Shown: in pieces, positions 32,876-40,407 of the stretch | Position numbering within the stretch: the first letter of the stretch is position 1 | Layout: every line of letters starts with the position of its first letter | DNA from: Intrasporangiaceae bacterium | GTDB lineage: Bacteria > Actinomycetota > Actinomycetes > Actinomycetales > Dermatophilaceae | DNA: 40,407 nt | Direction: 5' to 3' | NCBI GenBank assembly: GCA_021324575.1 | Contig: JAJPIW010000036.1 | Location: 1-40,407, forward strand | The notes under the pieces: generated by a model | Databases searched by the model: none | What the model saw: only the letters and a program-made list of their open reading frames with translations | What the model was told of the DNA's origin: nothing | Made by a program: the position numbers and the translations under genes

Positions 32876-32893
32876 AAACCCTCCAGGCCCGGC

Positions 32894-34282
32894 TCAGGCG
32901 GAGGTGACGCCGAGCAGCATCCGGACCTCGGCGGCGGTGACGACCGATCCGGTGGCCACGACTCCCCCGCCGACGCCGCCCTCGTCGGCCAGCTCGGCCG
33001 CTCGGTCCAGGGCGTCCGGGAGCTCGTCGAGGACGTAGACCCGGTGCTCACCGAAGATCTCGCCGGCCAGCTGACCGAGCTCGACCGGCGGCATCGCACG
33101 CGAGGAGGTCGTCCGGGTCACGACGATCTCGTCGAGGACCGGCTCGAGGGTCTCGAGCATCTCGGTGGCGTCCTTGTCCTTGAGGATCGCGATGACGCCG
33201 ACCAGCTTGCCGAAGGCGAACGACTCCCGCAGCGCGGCCGCGAGGGCCCGCGCGCCATGGGGGTTGTGGGCGGCATCGACGATGACGGTCGGACTGCGCC
33301 GGACGATCTCGAGCCGCCCCGGGCTGCTCGCACCCTCCAGCCCGGCTCGCAGCACGTCGGGATCCAGGGGCTGCTCGCCGCCACCGACGAACGCCTCCAC
33401 GGCTGCGATCGCCAGCGCCGCGTTGTGGACCTGGTGGGTTCCGTGGAGCGGCAGGAAGAGGTCGTCGTATGCCGCGGCGAGACCGCGCACGGCGAACTGC
33501 TGGCCGCCGACCGCCACGTCCAGCCCCGTCACCCCGAAGTCGTTGCCCTCGAAGAGGATCCGCGCTCCAACCTCCTCGCTGCGGTCGATCAGGATCTGGG
33601 CGACCTCTGGCTCCTGGATCGCGCTGAGGGTGATCGCGTCGGCCTTGATGATCCCCGACTTCTCGGTCGCGATGTCCTCCCGCGTCGAGCCGAGGAAGTG
33701 GATGTGGTCGATGTCGATGGGGGTGACCACCGAGACGACACCGTCGGCGACGTTCGTCGCATCCCACGACCCGCCCATGCCGACCTCGACGACGGCGACG
33801 TCGACCGGGGCGTCGGCGAACGCGGCATACGCGAGGCAGACGAGGACCTCGAAGAAGGTCATCCGCGGCTGGCCCTCGGCGGCCGACCGCGCGTCGACGA
33901 TCTCCACGAAGGGCGCGATGTCGTCGTATGCCGCGAGGAACTTCTCCGCGGCGATCGGCTCGCCGGCGATGGCGATCCGCTCGCGCATGGTGTGCAGGTG
34001 CGGTGAGGTGAACCGCCCGGTGGCCAGGCCCAGCTCGCGCAGGATCGACTCGATGATCCGGGTCGTCGACGTCTTGCCGTTGGTGCCGGTGAGGTGGATG
34101 ACCGGGAAGCTCCGCTGTGGCTCGCCGAGCAGATCCATGACCGCCCGGACTCGGTCGAGCGACGGCTCGAGGTCGTGCTCGGGGGCGCGGGCAAGGATCG
34201 TGTCCTCGACCTCGCGGACGCGTTTCATGACCTCGAGGTTGCGCGCTGCTTCGCGCTGGGCTGTGTCGGGTGCTGGGCTCAC
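32894..34282 (-). CDS. folC: Bifunctional folylpolyglutamate/dihydrofolate synthase
   Basis: The 462-residue Mur-ligase-family protein has the P-loop TGTNGKTS (65-72), VVEVGMGGSWDATN, DIDHIHFLG and IVDAAHNPHGA. It adds glutamate to dihydropteroate and to folates, feeding the ThyA-FolA cycle also encoded here. The frame is open far upstream, but GTG 34280-34282 gives the normal family N-terminus, and GAGAAT 7 nt before it resembles a weak leaderless -10. It precedes DUF4233 and ndk, the usual actinobacterial order, but a 112-bp gap with a strong hairpin separates them. Confidence 0.94.
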   Translation of the reverse strand: MSPAPDTAQREAARNLEVMKRVREVEDTILARAPEHDLEPSLDRVRAVMDLLGEPQRSFPVIHLTGTNGKTSTTRIIESILRELGLATGRFTSPHLHTMRERIAIAGEPIAAEKFLAAYDDIAPFVEIVDARSAAEGQPRMTFFEVLVCLAYAAFADAPVDVAVVEVGMGGSWDATNVADGVVSVVTPIDIDHIHFLGSTREDIATEKSGIIKADAITLSAIQEPEVAQILIDRSEEVGARILFEGNDFGVTGLDVAVGGQQFAVRGLAAAYDDLFLPLHGTHQVHNAALAIAAVEAFVGGGEQPLDPDVLRAGLEGASSPGRLEIVRRSPTVIVDAAHNPHGARALAAALRESFAFGKLVGVIAILKDKDATEMLETLEPVLDEIVVTRTTSSRAMPPVELGQLAGEIFGEHRVYVLDELPDALDRAAELADEGGVGGGVVATGSVVTAAEVRMLLGVTSA

Positions 34283-34360
34283 GGGGTCGATTCTCCCGTA
34301 TGCCGGGCAGCTCCCTGCACGCTGCGGGGTGCGACCTTGACCCGGCCTGCCTCTGCTCCG

Positions 34361-34389
34361 TTGCGCTCGGGTCGGGCAGGCAGTACGTT
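34361..34389 (+). promoter_or_regulatory. Promoter of the small secreted-protein gene
   Basis: TTGCGC (34361-34366), a 17-bp spacer and TACGTT (34384-34389). The expected transcript start near 34396 leaves a leader of about 40 nt before the first ATG. Confidence 0.5.
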
Positions 34390-34435
34390 GACGGCGCCTC
34401 CGGCCAGGGCGACCGGGGGTCGCAAGGGGGTCGCC

Positions 34436-34501
34436 ATGAAGCACAGACGCTATGACGTCGGCCGTGCTGTCGACGGGATCATCGATGTCAGCACCCCCTG
34501 A
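34436..34501 (+). CDS. Possible 21-residue leader peptide (uORF)
   Basis: ATG 34436-34438 has the best ribosome site in the region (AAGGGGG, 34424-34430, 5-nt gap) but its frame, MKHRRYDVGRAVDGIIDVSTP, stops after 21 residues. It overlaps both candidate starts of the following gene (34452, 34485) in another frame. It may be a coupling peptide, or the real start of that gene if a base is missing in the sequence. Confidence 0.35.
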   Translation: MKHRRYDVGRAVDGIIDVSTP

Positions 34502-35123
34502 GCTGTCTGCCTCGCCACCGACGCGGCGGCGTCGGCGACCCAACGCTTGGCAGGTCGCTGCAGCGATGATCGTGTTGGTCGCCGTCGGCGCCGTTGGCTG
34601 GCGGCTGCTCCACCCGCCCGTCGGGCCGGCGACCCTGAGCAACATCGGCGGGCCGGGAGCTCGCTCGACCTCTGGCGGGCCCTTCGACGTGGGCGACATC
34701 TATGCGGCGGGTCCGGGCTGGCTCAGCAACACCGGTACCAGCGCCATCGACCACATCACGGTCCGGTTCCAGCCACCCCTGCACCTGCCCGAGTCAGGCA
34801 CACCGGGCGCGGCGTACGCGGTCGACCAGCGCAACCCAGCGGGTGGCTGGGGGGCTGGACCGTGGTCAGCGGTGCTCGAGCAGTACGGCTCCACACTCAT
34901 GCCGTTGGACACCGTCAGCCTGGCCCCCGGCCAGACCATCGGCCTCATCGTCCAGGTCCGCGCGGTCCGGCCTGGCGACACGATCTGGCCCGGCGTCGAC
35001 GTCATCTACCGCTACCAGGGCCACATGTACACGGTCTCCAACTCCGCGGGACAACAGATCTGCGTCCCCAAGACGAACACGTGTGACCCTCGAACCCAGC
35101 GGGACGGTACCTACCCGGGGTAG
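34452..35123 (+). CDS. Unknown membrane-anchored extracytoplasmic protein
   Basis: The 223-residue protein (212 if it starts at ATG 34485) has a basic stretch TRRRRRPN, one transmembrane helix (about residues 32-52, AWQVAAAMIVLVAVGAVGW), then an exported domain of about 170 residues rich in Gly, Pro and Thr with a possible beta-sandwich (DHITVRFQPPLHLP, QTIGLIVQVRAVRPGDTIW, VDVIYRYQGHMYTVSNSAG). Two cysteines near the C-terminus (QQICVPKTNTCDP) could form a disulfide. I recognise no family. The start is unclear because a 21-codon frame with a better ribosome site overlaps it. Confidence 0.65.
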   Translation: MTSAVLSTGSSMSAPPELSASPPTRRRRRPNAWQVAAAMIVLVAVGAVGWRLLHPPVGPATLSNIGGPGARSTSGGPFDVGDIYAAGPGWLSNTGTSAIDHITVRFQPPLHLPESGTPGAAYAVDQRNPAGGWGAGPWSAVLEQYGSTLMPLDTVSLAPGQTIGLIVQVRAVRPGDTIWPGVDVIYRYQGHMYTVSNSAGQQICVPKTNTCDPRTQRDGTYPG

Positions 35124-35179
35124 GGAGCGGATGGTGGGGGTGGGGACCCCGAGGAACCGCTCCCTACGCGGGCGTAGGG
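35111..35179. terminator. Competing hairpins between convergent genes
   Basis: GTAGGGAGCGG (35120-35130) pairs with CCGCTCCCTAC (35157-35167). CCCTACGC (35162-35169) can instead pair with GCGTAGGG (35172-35179), and CTACC (35111-35115) with GGTAG (35119-35123). The stems exclude each other. Likely a bidirectional terminator for the secreted-protein gene and ileS. Confidence 0.6.
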
Positions 35180-35188
35180 AGGGGAACG

Positions 35189-38100
35189 TCAGATCTTCAT
35201 GACCTTGATCCGGACCAGCTCGCCGTCACCGACAGTCGCCTCGACGACGTCGTCGCGCAACGGGAGGGCGTCGAGCTGCGGGGCGGAGCCGAACTGTGCC
35301 GCAAGGGTCTCGGCGATGATGAGGTCCTGGTGGGCGACAGTCGCCTCCCACACGGCCTGCGACCCGGTGATGGTCAGGGAGATCCGGTCGCTGACGTCGA
35401 GGCCGGCCTTCTTGCGGGCATCCTGGACGGCCCGGATGATGTCGCGGGCCAGACCCTCCCGGGCCAGCTCGGGCGTCACGAGGGTGTCGAGGACGACGAA
35501 GCCGCCACCCGCCAGCATCGCGGTGGCCCGGCTGGAGCCCTCGGCCTGGTCGACGACCGTCTCCAACGTGTACTCACCCTCGACCAGTGGCAACCCGCCG
35601 GAGGTCACGGTGCCGTCGTCGCCCACCGACCAGTCGCCGGACTTGGAGCCCTTGATCGCGGTCTGGACGTCCTTGCCGAGGCGCGGACCGGCGGCCCGGG
35701 CGTTGACGGTCAGCCGCTGGGAGATCCCGAAGTCCAGGGACGACGCGCCCGCGAGGTCGAGGAGCGACACCTGCTTGACGTTGACCTCGTCGGCGACGAT
35801 CGCGGCATACGGCTGCAGGCCGCTCGCCCGGTCGCTCACGACGGTCAGGTCGGCCAGGGGCAGCCGGTTCCGAAGGCCCTGGGCCTTGCGCAGCGACGAC
35901 GCGACCGAGCAGACCTCGCGGACCCGGTCCATCGCCGTCACGAGGTCGGGATCCGAGGGCAGGTCGGAGGCCTCGGGCCAGTCGGTGAGGTGCACCGATC
36001 GACCGCCGGTGAGGCCCCGCCAGATCTCCTCGGTGACGAGCGGGAGCAGCGGCGCAGCCACCCGGCATACGACCTCAAGAGCCGTGTACAGGGTGTCGAA
36101 CGCCTGCTCCGCGCCCCCCGAGCCGGCACCCTCGGAGGTGCCGGTTCCGGTGTCCCAGAAGCGTTCCCGCGACCGGCGGATGTACCAGTTGGTGAGGACG
36201 TCGAGGAAGGTGCGGGTCGTCTCGCAGGCTCTGGCGATGTCGTAGCGGTCCTGCTGCTCGGTCGACTCCGCCACGTAGTCGTGCAGCTTGGCGAGCAGGT
36301 AGCGGTCGAGCGGGTCGCTCGAGCGCGTCGACCACTTGGCCTCATAGCCCGCTCCGCCGTTCATCGCGTTGGCGTAGAGGGAGAAGAAGTACCAGACGTT
36401 CCAGAGCGGCAGGAGGACCTGGCGGACGCCGTCGCGGATGCCCTGCTCGGTGACGATCAGGTTGCCACCGCGCAGGATCGGCGAGGACATGAGGAACCAG
36501 CGCATCGCGTCGGCCCCGTCCCGGTCGAACACCTCGCGCACGTCGGGGTAGTTCTTCAGCGACTTGGACATCTTCTGGCCGTCGCTGCCGAGGACGATGC
36601 CGTGGCAGATGACCGAGGAGAACGCCGGGCTGTCGAAGAGCGCCGTGGCCAGGATGTGCAGCATGTAGAACCAGCCGCGGGTCTGTCCGATGTACTCGAC
36701 GATGAAGTCGGCCGGGAAGTGGTGCTCGAACCACTCGGCGTTCTCGAACGGGTAGTGGACCTGGGCGTAGGACATCGACCCGGAGTCGAACCACACGTCG
36801 AGGACGTCCTCGACCCGGCGCATCGTCGCGTTGCCGGACGGGTCGTCGGGGTTGGGCCGGGTGAGCCGGTCGATGAACGGCCGGTGCAGGTCCTTCTCGC
36901 CCGCCGGGTTGAGCGGGAGCTTGCCGAAGTCGCGCTCCAGCTCGGCGAACGAGCCGTAGACGTCGATCCGCGGGAAGCGCGGGTCGTCCGAGCGCCAGAC
37001 GGGAACCGGACTGCCCCAGAACCGGTTTCGCGTGATCGACCAGTCGCGAGCGCCCTCGAGCCACTTGCCGAACTGACCGTCGCGGACGTGCTCGGGCACC
37101 CAGTTGATCTCGCGGTTGAGCTCACCCATCCGCGCCTTGAACTTGGTCACCTCGACGAACCAGCTGGACACCGCCATGTAGATGAGCGGCTCGCGGCAGC
37201 GCCAGCAGTGCGGGTAGGAGTGGGCGTAGCTGTCGCGGCGCACCAGCACGGTGCCGGGGGTGACCGCACCGTGGTCGCCCTGACCGCGGGTGGCCGCCTT
37301 GAGGTGGTCGATGATCAGGACGTTGGCGTCGAAGACGAGCAGGCCCTCGTAGTCGTCGACCGGGTGCATGAACTTGCCGTCGGTGCCGACCGGGACGACC
37401 GGCGCGATGCCCTCGCGGTCGGTCACGACCTTGTCCTCCTCACCGAAGGCGCCGGCGTTGTGGACCAGCCCGGTGCCGTCGGTCGTCGTGACGAAGTCGG
37501 CCTCGAAGACGCGGTGCGCGCGCGGGTGCCCGGCGTAGTAGGAGAACGGCGGCGTGTAGGAGCGACCCACGAGGTCGCGCCCCTTGAGCCGCTCCACGAT
37601 CCGGCTCCCGGGGTCGGCCACGGCATCCCCGAGGAGGTCCTTCGCGTATGCCGCGAGCCTCGCCTCCGCGATGACGTAGCGCTCTGTGGTCCCGGTCGGC
37701 AGGTCCGACTCGACGACCACGTAGTCGATGTCGGGGCCAACCATCACGCCGAGGTTGGACGGCAGGGTCCACGGTGTCGTCGTCCAGATCAGTGCGTGCT
37801 CGCCGGTCTCCAGGCGAAACCCGACCGTGACGGCCGGGTCGTGGCGGATCTGGTAGACGTCGTCGTCCATCCGCAGTTCGTGGTTGGACAGCGGCGTCTG
37901 GTCGTTCCAGCAGTACGGCAGGACCCGGAAGCCCTCGTAGACCAGCCCCTTGTCGTAGAGCGACTTGAACGCCCAGATGACCGACTCCATGTAGTCGGGG
38001 TTGAGCGTCTTGTAGTCGTGGTCGAAGTCGACCCAGCGCGCCTGCCGGGTGACGTAGTCGCGCCACTCGTCGGTGTACTTCATGACCGACTCGCGGCACT

Positions 38101-38539
38101 TGGCGTTGAAGGTCTCGATCCCCAGCTCGAGGATCTCCTCCTTGGTCTTGATCCCGAGCTGGCTCATCGCCTCCAGCTCGGCGGGCAGCCCGTGGGTGTC
38201 CCAGCCGAACCGACGCTCCACCCGCCGCCCGCGCATCGTCTGGTAGCGCGGCACGACGTCCTTGACGTACCCGGTGAGCAGGTGGCCGTAGTGGGGCAGC
38301 CCGTTGGCGAAGGGGGGCCCGTCGTAGAAGACGAACTCGTTGTCGCCGTCCTTGCCCGCCGGTCGCGCGTCGACCGAGGCCTGGAAGGTCCCGTCGGCGG
38401 CCCAGTACTGCAGGACCTGCTCCTCCAGCCGGGGGAAGCGCGGGCTCGCGGGGATGCCGAACGCCGCGCCGGAGTGGTCGGAGTGGTCGGAGTGCCCGGC
38501 GTGCTCGGGTCCGGTCGTGGTCGCCTTCGGGTAGGCCAT
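35189..38539 (-). CDS. ileS: Isoleucyl-tRNA synthetase
   Basis: The 1116-residue class I synthetase has the HIGH-type motif HYGH (83-86) in [25 protein letters not shown], the editing domain, KMSKS (656-660), and [14 protein letters not shown]. Length and sequence match the eukaryote-like type II IleRS, as in mycobacteria, a type usually less sensitive to mupirocin. The start [10 protein letters not shown] is the first Met after the T-box leader; the frame is open upstream but through the leader. Residues 13-23 are a His/Ser/Asp repeat ([11 protein letters not shown]) from a 9-bp tandem repeat and are not part of the family core. Confidence 0.96.
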   Translation of the reverse strand: MAYPKATTTGPEHAGHSDHSDHSGAAFGIPASPRFPRLEEQVLQYWAADGTFQASVDARPAGKDGDNEFVFYDGPPFANGLPHYGHLLTGYVKDVVPRYQTMRGRRVERRFGWDTHGLPAELEAMSQLGIKTKEEILELGIETFNAKCRESVMKYTDEWRDYVTRQARWVDFDHDYKTLNPDYMESVIWAFKSLYDKGLVYEGFRVLPYCWNDQTPLSNHELRMDDDVYQIRHDPAVTVGFRLETGEHALIWTTTPWTLPSNLGVMVGPDIDYVVVESDLPTGTTERYVIAEARLAAYAKDLLGDAVADPGSRIVERLKGRDLVGRSYTPPFSYYAGHPRAHRVFEADFVTTTDGTGLVHNAGAFGEEDKVVTDREGIAPVVPVGTDGKFMHPVDDYEGLLVFDANVLIIDHLKAATRGQGDHGAVTPGTVLVRRDSYAHSYPHCWRCREPLIYMAVSSWFVEVTKFKARMGELNREINWVPEHVRDGQFGKWLEGARDWSITRNRFWGSPVPVWRSDDPRFPRIDVYGSFAELERDFGKLPLNPAGEKDLHRPFIDRLTRPNPDDPSGNATMRRVEDVLDVWFDSGSMSYAQVHYPFENAEWFEHHFPADFIVEYIGQTRGWFYMLHILATALFDSPAFSSVICHGIVLGSDGQKMSKSLKNYPDVREVFDRDGADAMRWFLMSSPILRGGNLIVTEQGIRDGVRQVLLPLWNVWYFFSLYANAMNGGAGYEAKWSTRSSDPLDRYLLAKLHDYVAESTEQQDRYDIARACETTRTFLDVLTNWYIRRSRERFWDTGTGTSEGAGSGGAEQAFDTLYTALEVVCRVAAPLLPLVTEEIWRGLTGGRSVHLTDWPEASDLPSDPDLVTAMDRVREVCSVASSLRKAQGLRNRLPLADLTVVSDRASGLQPYAAIVADEVNVKQVSLLDLAGASSLDFGISQRLTVNARAAGPRLGKDVQTAIKGSKSGDWSVGDDGTVTSGGLPLVEGEYTLETVVDQAEGSSRATAMLAGGGFVVLDTLVTPELAREGLARDIIRAVQDARKKAGLDVSDRISLTITGSQAVWEATVAHQDLIIAETLAAQFGSAPQLDALPLRDDVVEATVGDGELVRIKVMKI

Positions 38540-38792
38540 CGGTTCGCTTTCGGTGCGGTCGGGTCGGTCAGCTCGTGTCACACGAGGACGACAGGCAGAC
38601 CCTGCCCGTATGCCGGCAGGTCGCGCACCGCGGTACCACCTCGCTTGCCGCAGCCGGACCCACCGAAGGTGAGCACCCGGCATACGACCGCTCTTGCCAA
38701 GGCTGTGACGGGCCCACCCGTCCGGTTCTAGTAGGGGCCCGAAGGTCCCGTTCTTCCGGAGGCTCGCCGCTGATGACGGCTCAGACGCCTGT
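38540..38792 (-). ncRNA. T-box riboswitch in the ileS leader
   Basis: The minus strand carries GAGGTGGTACCGCGG, the T-box core (GGTGGTACCGCG at 38629-38640). An ATC isoleucine codon sits in a loop of the putative short Stem I (GCCGTCATCAGCGGC, ATC at 38772-38774). A stem-loop CACCTTCGGTG lies between. Uncharged isoleucine tRNA would bind and free ileS expression. The 3' part has hairpins (CCTGCC/GGCAGG at 38601-38620 and CTCGTG/CACGAG at 38572-38586) but no T-tract, consistent with the translational T-boxes known for actinobacterial ileS. Two GTATGCCG copies flank the T-box core as an inverted pair. Confidence 0.88.
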
Positions 38793-39380
38793 GACCTCAG
38801 TGTACGGGCGAGCCGTCACCGTCGTCACACTGCCGTTGGGCAGGTCGTCCCAGTCCAGCTCGCGATGGGTGCGCCCGAGGAGCCAGGCACGAGCGACCCG
38901 GATCGTGTCGCCATGGCTCACCAGGACGAGGTGCCGTATGCCGGGACGCGGCGGCCGCAGCTCCCGGGTCAGGAAACGGCCGACCCTGATGTGGACGTCG
39001 GCGGTGCTCTCCCCGCCACCCCACCGGACCTCGCCGACGTGCTGGCCAGTCGGGGTTGGAACGGGTCGCAGGTCACGGGTCAGCCGACCTTCGAGGGTTC
39101 CCAGACTCTGCTCGCGCAGCGCCTCGTCGTGGCGGACCGGCAGCCGCAGCCGGGTGCCGACGACCGCCGCGGTCCGGGCGGCCCGGACGAGGTCGCTGCT
39201 CCACAGCTCCGTCGGCCCGGGGTCGGCGGCGAGCAGCGCGGCCAGGGTGTCGGCGGCGGCCCGGGCCTGCTCGCGGCCCAGGTCGGTGAGCGGCGGGTGG
39301 ACGCTCTGGCCCTGGAGCCGGCGCTCGCGGTTCCACGTCGACTCGCCGTGCCGGACGAGGTGGACGTGGACGCTGGGCAC
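38781..39380 (-). CDS. Histidine phosphatase (phosphoglycerate mutase-like, possible CobC)
   Basis: The 199-residue protein has the family nucleophile in VRHGEST (His11), the [15 protein letters not shown] segment and the second catalytic His in [11 protein letters not shown]. Members include alpha-ribazole phosphatase (CobC), acid phosphatases and phosphoglycerate mutases. The divergent cobQ next to it suggests a cobalamin role, but this is only context. GTG 39378-39380 lies 6 nt after TAACCT. Confidence 0.85.
   Translation of the reverse strand: MPSVHVHLVRHGESTWNRERRLQGQSVHPPLTDLGREQARAAADTLAALLAADPGPTELWSSDLVRAARTAAVVGTRLRLPVRHDEALREQSLGTLEGRLTRDLRPVPTPTGQHVGEVRWGGGESTADVHIRVGRFLTRELRPPRPGIRHLVLVSHGDTIRVARAWLLGRTHRELDWDDLPNGSVTTVTARPYTEVTGV
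38799..38804 (-). promoter_or_regulatory. Putative -10 of the ileS T-box transcript (TACACT)
   Basis: TACACT on the minus strand lies within the 3' end of the phosphatase gene. It would start a leader of about 250 nt covering the whole T-box. The -35 (GTGACG, 18-bp spacer) is a weak match. Confidence 0.4.
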
Positions 39381-39386
39381 GAGGTC

Positions 39387-39392
39387 AGGTTA
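39387..39392 (-). promoter_or_regulatory. Leaderless -10 of the histidine phosphatase (TAACCT)
   Basis: TAACCT on the minus strand lies 6 nt before the phosphatase GTG; it is back to back with the cobQ -10. Confidence 0.55.
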
Positions 39393-39401
39393 GGCCGCCG
39401 G

Positions 39402-39407
39402 TAGGGT
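39402..39407 (+). promoter_or_regulatory. Leaderless -10 of cobQ (TAGGGT)
   Basis: TAGGGT lies 6 nt before GTG 39414-39416. There is no room for a cobalamin riboswitch between this promoter and the gene. Confidence 0.55.
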
Positions 39408-39413
39408 CGCCGC

Positions 39414-40407
39414 GTGGCTGGACTCTTGGTGACCGGGACGACCTCGGACGCGGGCAAGTCCCTCGTCGTCACCGGCCTGTGCCGGGCCTGGGCCCGCGCG
39501 GGTGTCCGGGTCGCCCCGTTCAAGAGCCAGAACATGTCGAACAACTCGATGGTCTGCACGGACGGGTCCGAGATCGGTCGCGCGCAGTACCTCCAGGCCG
39601 AGGCCGCCGGCGTCGAGGCGAACTGGAGGCACAACCCGGTGCTCCTCAAGCCCGGCTCGGACCGTCGCGCCTTCGTCGTCCTCCGCGGCCAGCCTGCGGG
39701 TGAGCTGGTCGCCGGTGAGTACGCGACCGGCCGCCGGCACCTCGCGCAGGCGGCGTTCGCGGCATACGAGGAGCTCTCCGGCACCGTCGACCTCGTCGTC
39801 TGCGAGGGGGCCGGCTCCCCGGCCGAGGTCAACCTCCGCGCCGGCGACTACGTCAACATGGGCCTGGCCCGACGGTTCGGGCTGCCGACCGTCGTCGTGG
39901 CCGACATCGACCGGGGCGGGGCGCTCGCGGCGCTCGTCGGGACGCACGCCCTGCTCGACGCGGCCGACCGGGCGCTGCTGCGTGGCTACGTCGTCAACAA
40001 GTTCCGTGGCGACGAGTCGGTCCTGGCGCCAGGTCTGGGTATCGTCACCGAACGGACCAGTATGCCGTGGCTCGGCACCCTCCCGTGGCTCGACGACGTC
40101 TGGCTGGACTCCGAGGACGCCCTGTCGGTCGGGCGCTGGACCACCACCGACGTTGGCGCCGACGAGACCCTCACCGTCGCCGTCGTCCGCTTCCCCCGTG
40201 CCTCCAACGCCACCGACGTCGACGCCCTGGCCGCCGAGCCGGGCCTGGAGGTCCGGGTCACGACCGACGGTTCCGTATGCCGCGACGCCGACCTGCTCGT
40301 CCTGCCGGGCTCCCGCGCGACGGTGTCGGACCTGGCCTGGCTGCGCAGTCGTGGGCTGGCCGCGGTGGTGGCTGAACGAGTCAGCGGCGGCCGGCCGGTG
40401 CTGGGGA
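39414..40407 (+). CDS. cobQ: Cobyric acid synthase CobQ (partial, runs off the window)
   Basis: The first 331 residues are present. The N-terminus is the P-loop LLVTGTTSDAGKSLVVTGL, followed by FKSQNMSNNSMV, GRAQYLQAEAAGV, VCEGAGSPAEVNLR and VVADIDRGGALA, all CobQ hallmarks. The glutaminase domain begins near the window end (DLLVLPGSRATVSDLAWLR), and its catalytic Cys lies outside. The enzyme amidates four side chains of adenosylcobyrinic acid diamide using glutamine. GTG is chosen because TAGGGT lies 6 nt upstream. Confidence 0.94.
   Translation, partial: MAGLLVTGTTSDAGKSLVVTGLCRAWARAGVRVAPFKSQNMSNNSMVCTDGSEIGRAQYLQAEAAGVEANWRHNPVLLKPGSDRRAFVVLRGQPAGELVAGEYATGRRHLAQAAFAAYEELSGTVDLVVCEGAGSPAEVNLRAGDYVNMGLARRFGLPTVVVADIDRGGALAALVGTHALLDAADRALLRGYVVNKFRGDESVLAPGLGIVTERTSMPWLGTLPWLDDVWLDSEDALSVGRWTTTDVGADETLTVAVVRFPRASNATDVDALAAEPGLEVRVTTDGSVCRDADLLVLPGSRATVSDLAWLRSRGLAAVVAERVSGGRPVLG

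Larger units (their letters stand above)
658..40282. repeat. Dispersed word GTATGCCG / CGGCATAC, about 56 copies
   Basis: First base of the 7-mer core, found by eye. GTATGCC: 976, 1735, 2285, 3918, 5111, 6450, 7152, 8370, 10304, 12595, 14257, 16172, 17829, 18568, 21061, 23592, 26626, 30502, 31870, 32791, 33467, 33926, 34298, 37646, 38608, 38936, 40060, 40275. GGCATAC: 658, 2071, 4556, 5291, 7452, 8718, 9651, 12380, 13918, 17270, 19060, 20359, 21976, 23278, 23630, 25643, 25946, 27421, 27786, 28893, 30052, 31156, 31938, 31945, 33824, 35804, 36064, 38679, 39761. All but the copy at 1735 extend to the 8-mer, and most have C before GTATGCCG. Thirteen lie between genes. Distribution is even, with no strand bias. 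Confidence 0.9.

Noticed and set aside
28615-32907. A very long open frame on the plus strand (about 1430 codons), opposite mreC, mreB, the MFS gene and ndk
   Set aside because: It is the antisense image of well-identified genes. In very GC-rich DNA the antisense frame often lacks stops. The translation is low-complexity and shows no family motif. The same holds for long plus-strand frames at 8904-12476, 19846-23751 and 35330-38731.
39381-39413. A cobalamin riboswitch upstream of cobQ
   Set aside because: Only 33 bp separate the divergent start codons and the transcript appears leaderless, so there is no room for one.
658-40282. GTATGCCG as KOPS (FtsK orienting) or a Chi-like site
   Set aside because: Both are strongly skewed by replication strand, whereas the copies here are split 28 to 29. 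A genome-wide count is still needed because the window is short.

Overview
The window is about 40.4 kb of very GC-rich chromosome from an actinobacterium, most likely a member of Micrococcales close to Intrasporangiaceae. The placement is inferred from gene content and order: lhr-nei2, rimO-pgsA-cinA-clgR, ftsK, rnj-dapA, thyA-folA, rpsO-pnp, mreBCD, ileS-folC-DUF4233-ndk. It also fits the GTG starts and the many apparently leaderless promoters. I see no rRNA, tRNA, prophage, insertion sequence or CRISPR array. This is core chromosome, densely packed, with only about 2.5 kb outside genes.

Layout. 1-1.2 kb: end of an Lhr-type helicase and a Nei-type DNA glycosylase. 1.3-4.4 kb, minus strand: rimO, pgsA, cinA and clgR, in transcription order. 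4.4-7.3 kb: an M19 dipeptidase facing a SMP-30-like protein and an ion channel. 7.3-13 kb, minus strand: ftsK, rnj and dapA. 13-14.4 kb: thyA-folA, which supply dTMP and recycle folate. 14.5-16 kb: a SatD-family protein with a DUF3307 membrane partner behind an AT-rich promoter. 16-17.7 kb: a GNAT acetyltransferase coupled to the azlCD amino-acid exporter. 17.7-21 kb: a DinB/maleylpyruvate-isomerase-like protein, dapB and a large unknown membrane protein. 21-25.5 kb, minus strand: lpd, rpsO and pnp. 25.5-30 kb, minus strand: mreB, mreC, mreD and mrdA (PBP2); mrdA carries a frameshift and no rodA follows. 30-31.9 kb: an MFS exporter and a divergent MarR regulator. 32-38.8 kb: ndk, DUF4233, folC, a small secreted protein, and ileS with a T-box leader. 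38.8-40.4 kb: a histidine phosphatase and the start of cobQ.

The most striking signal is not a gene. An 8-bp word, GTATGCCG (reverse CGGCATAC), occurs about 56 times by hand count, once per roughly 700 bp, where base composition predicts one or two. It occurs in both orientations equally, in several reading frames, forces rare codons (TAT, GCA, ATA), is about four-fold enriched between genes, and three times forms inverted pairs that can fold as hairpins. This resembles the DNA uptake sequences of Neisseria and Pasteurellaceae, which to my knowledge are not described in actinobacteria.

Other notable features: an 84-bp symmetric palindrome downstream of rnj; two further long perfect inverted repeats between genes; and at least 17 start codons lying 6-8 nt after a TANNNT -10 hexamer, so leaderless transcripts probably dominate here.
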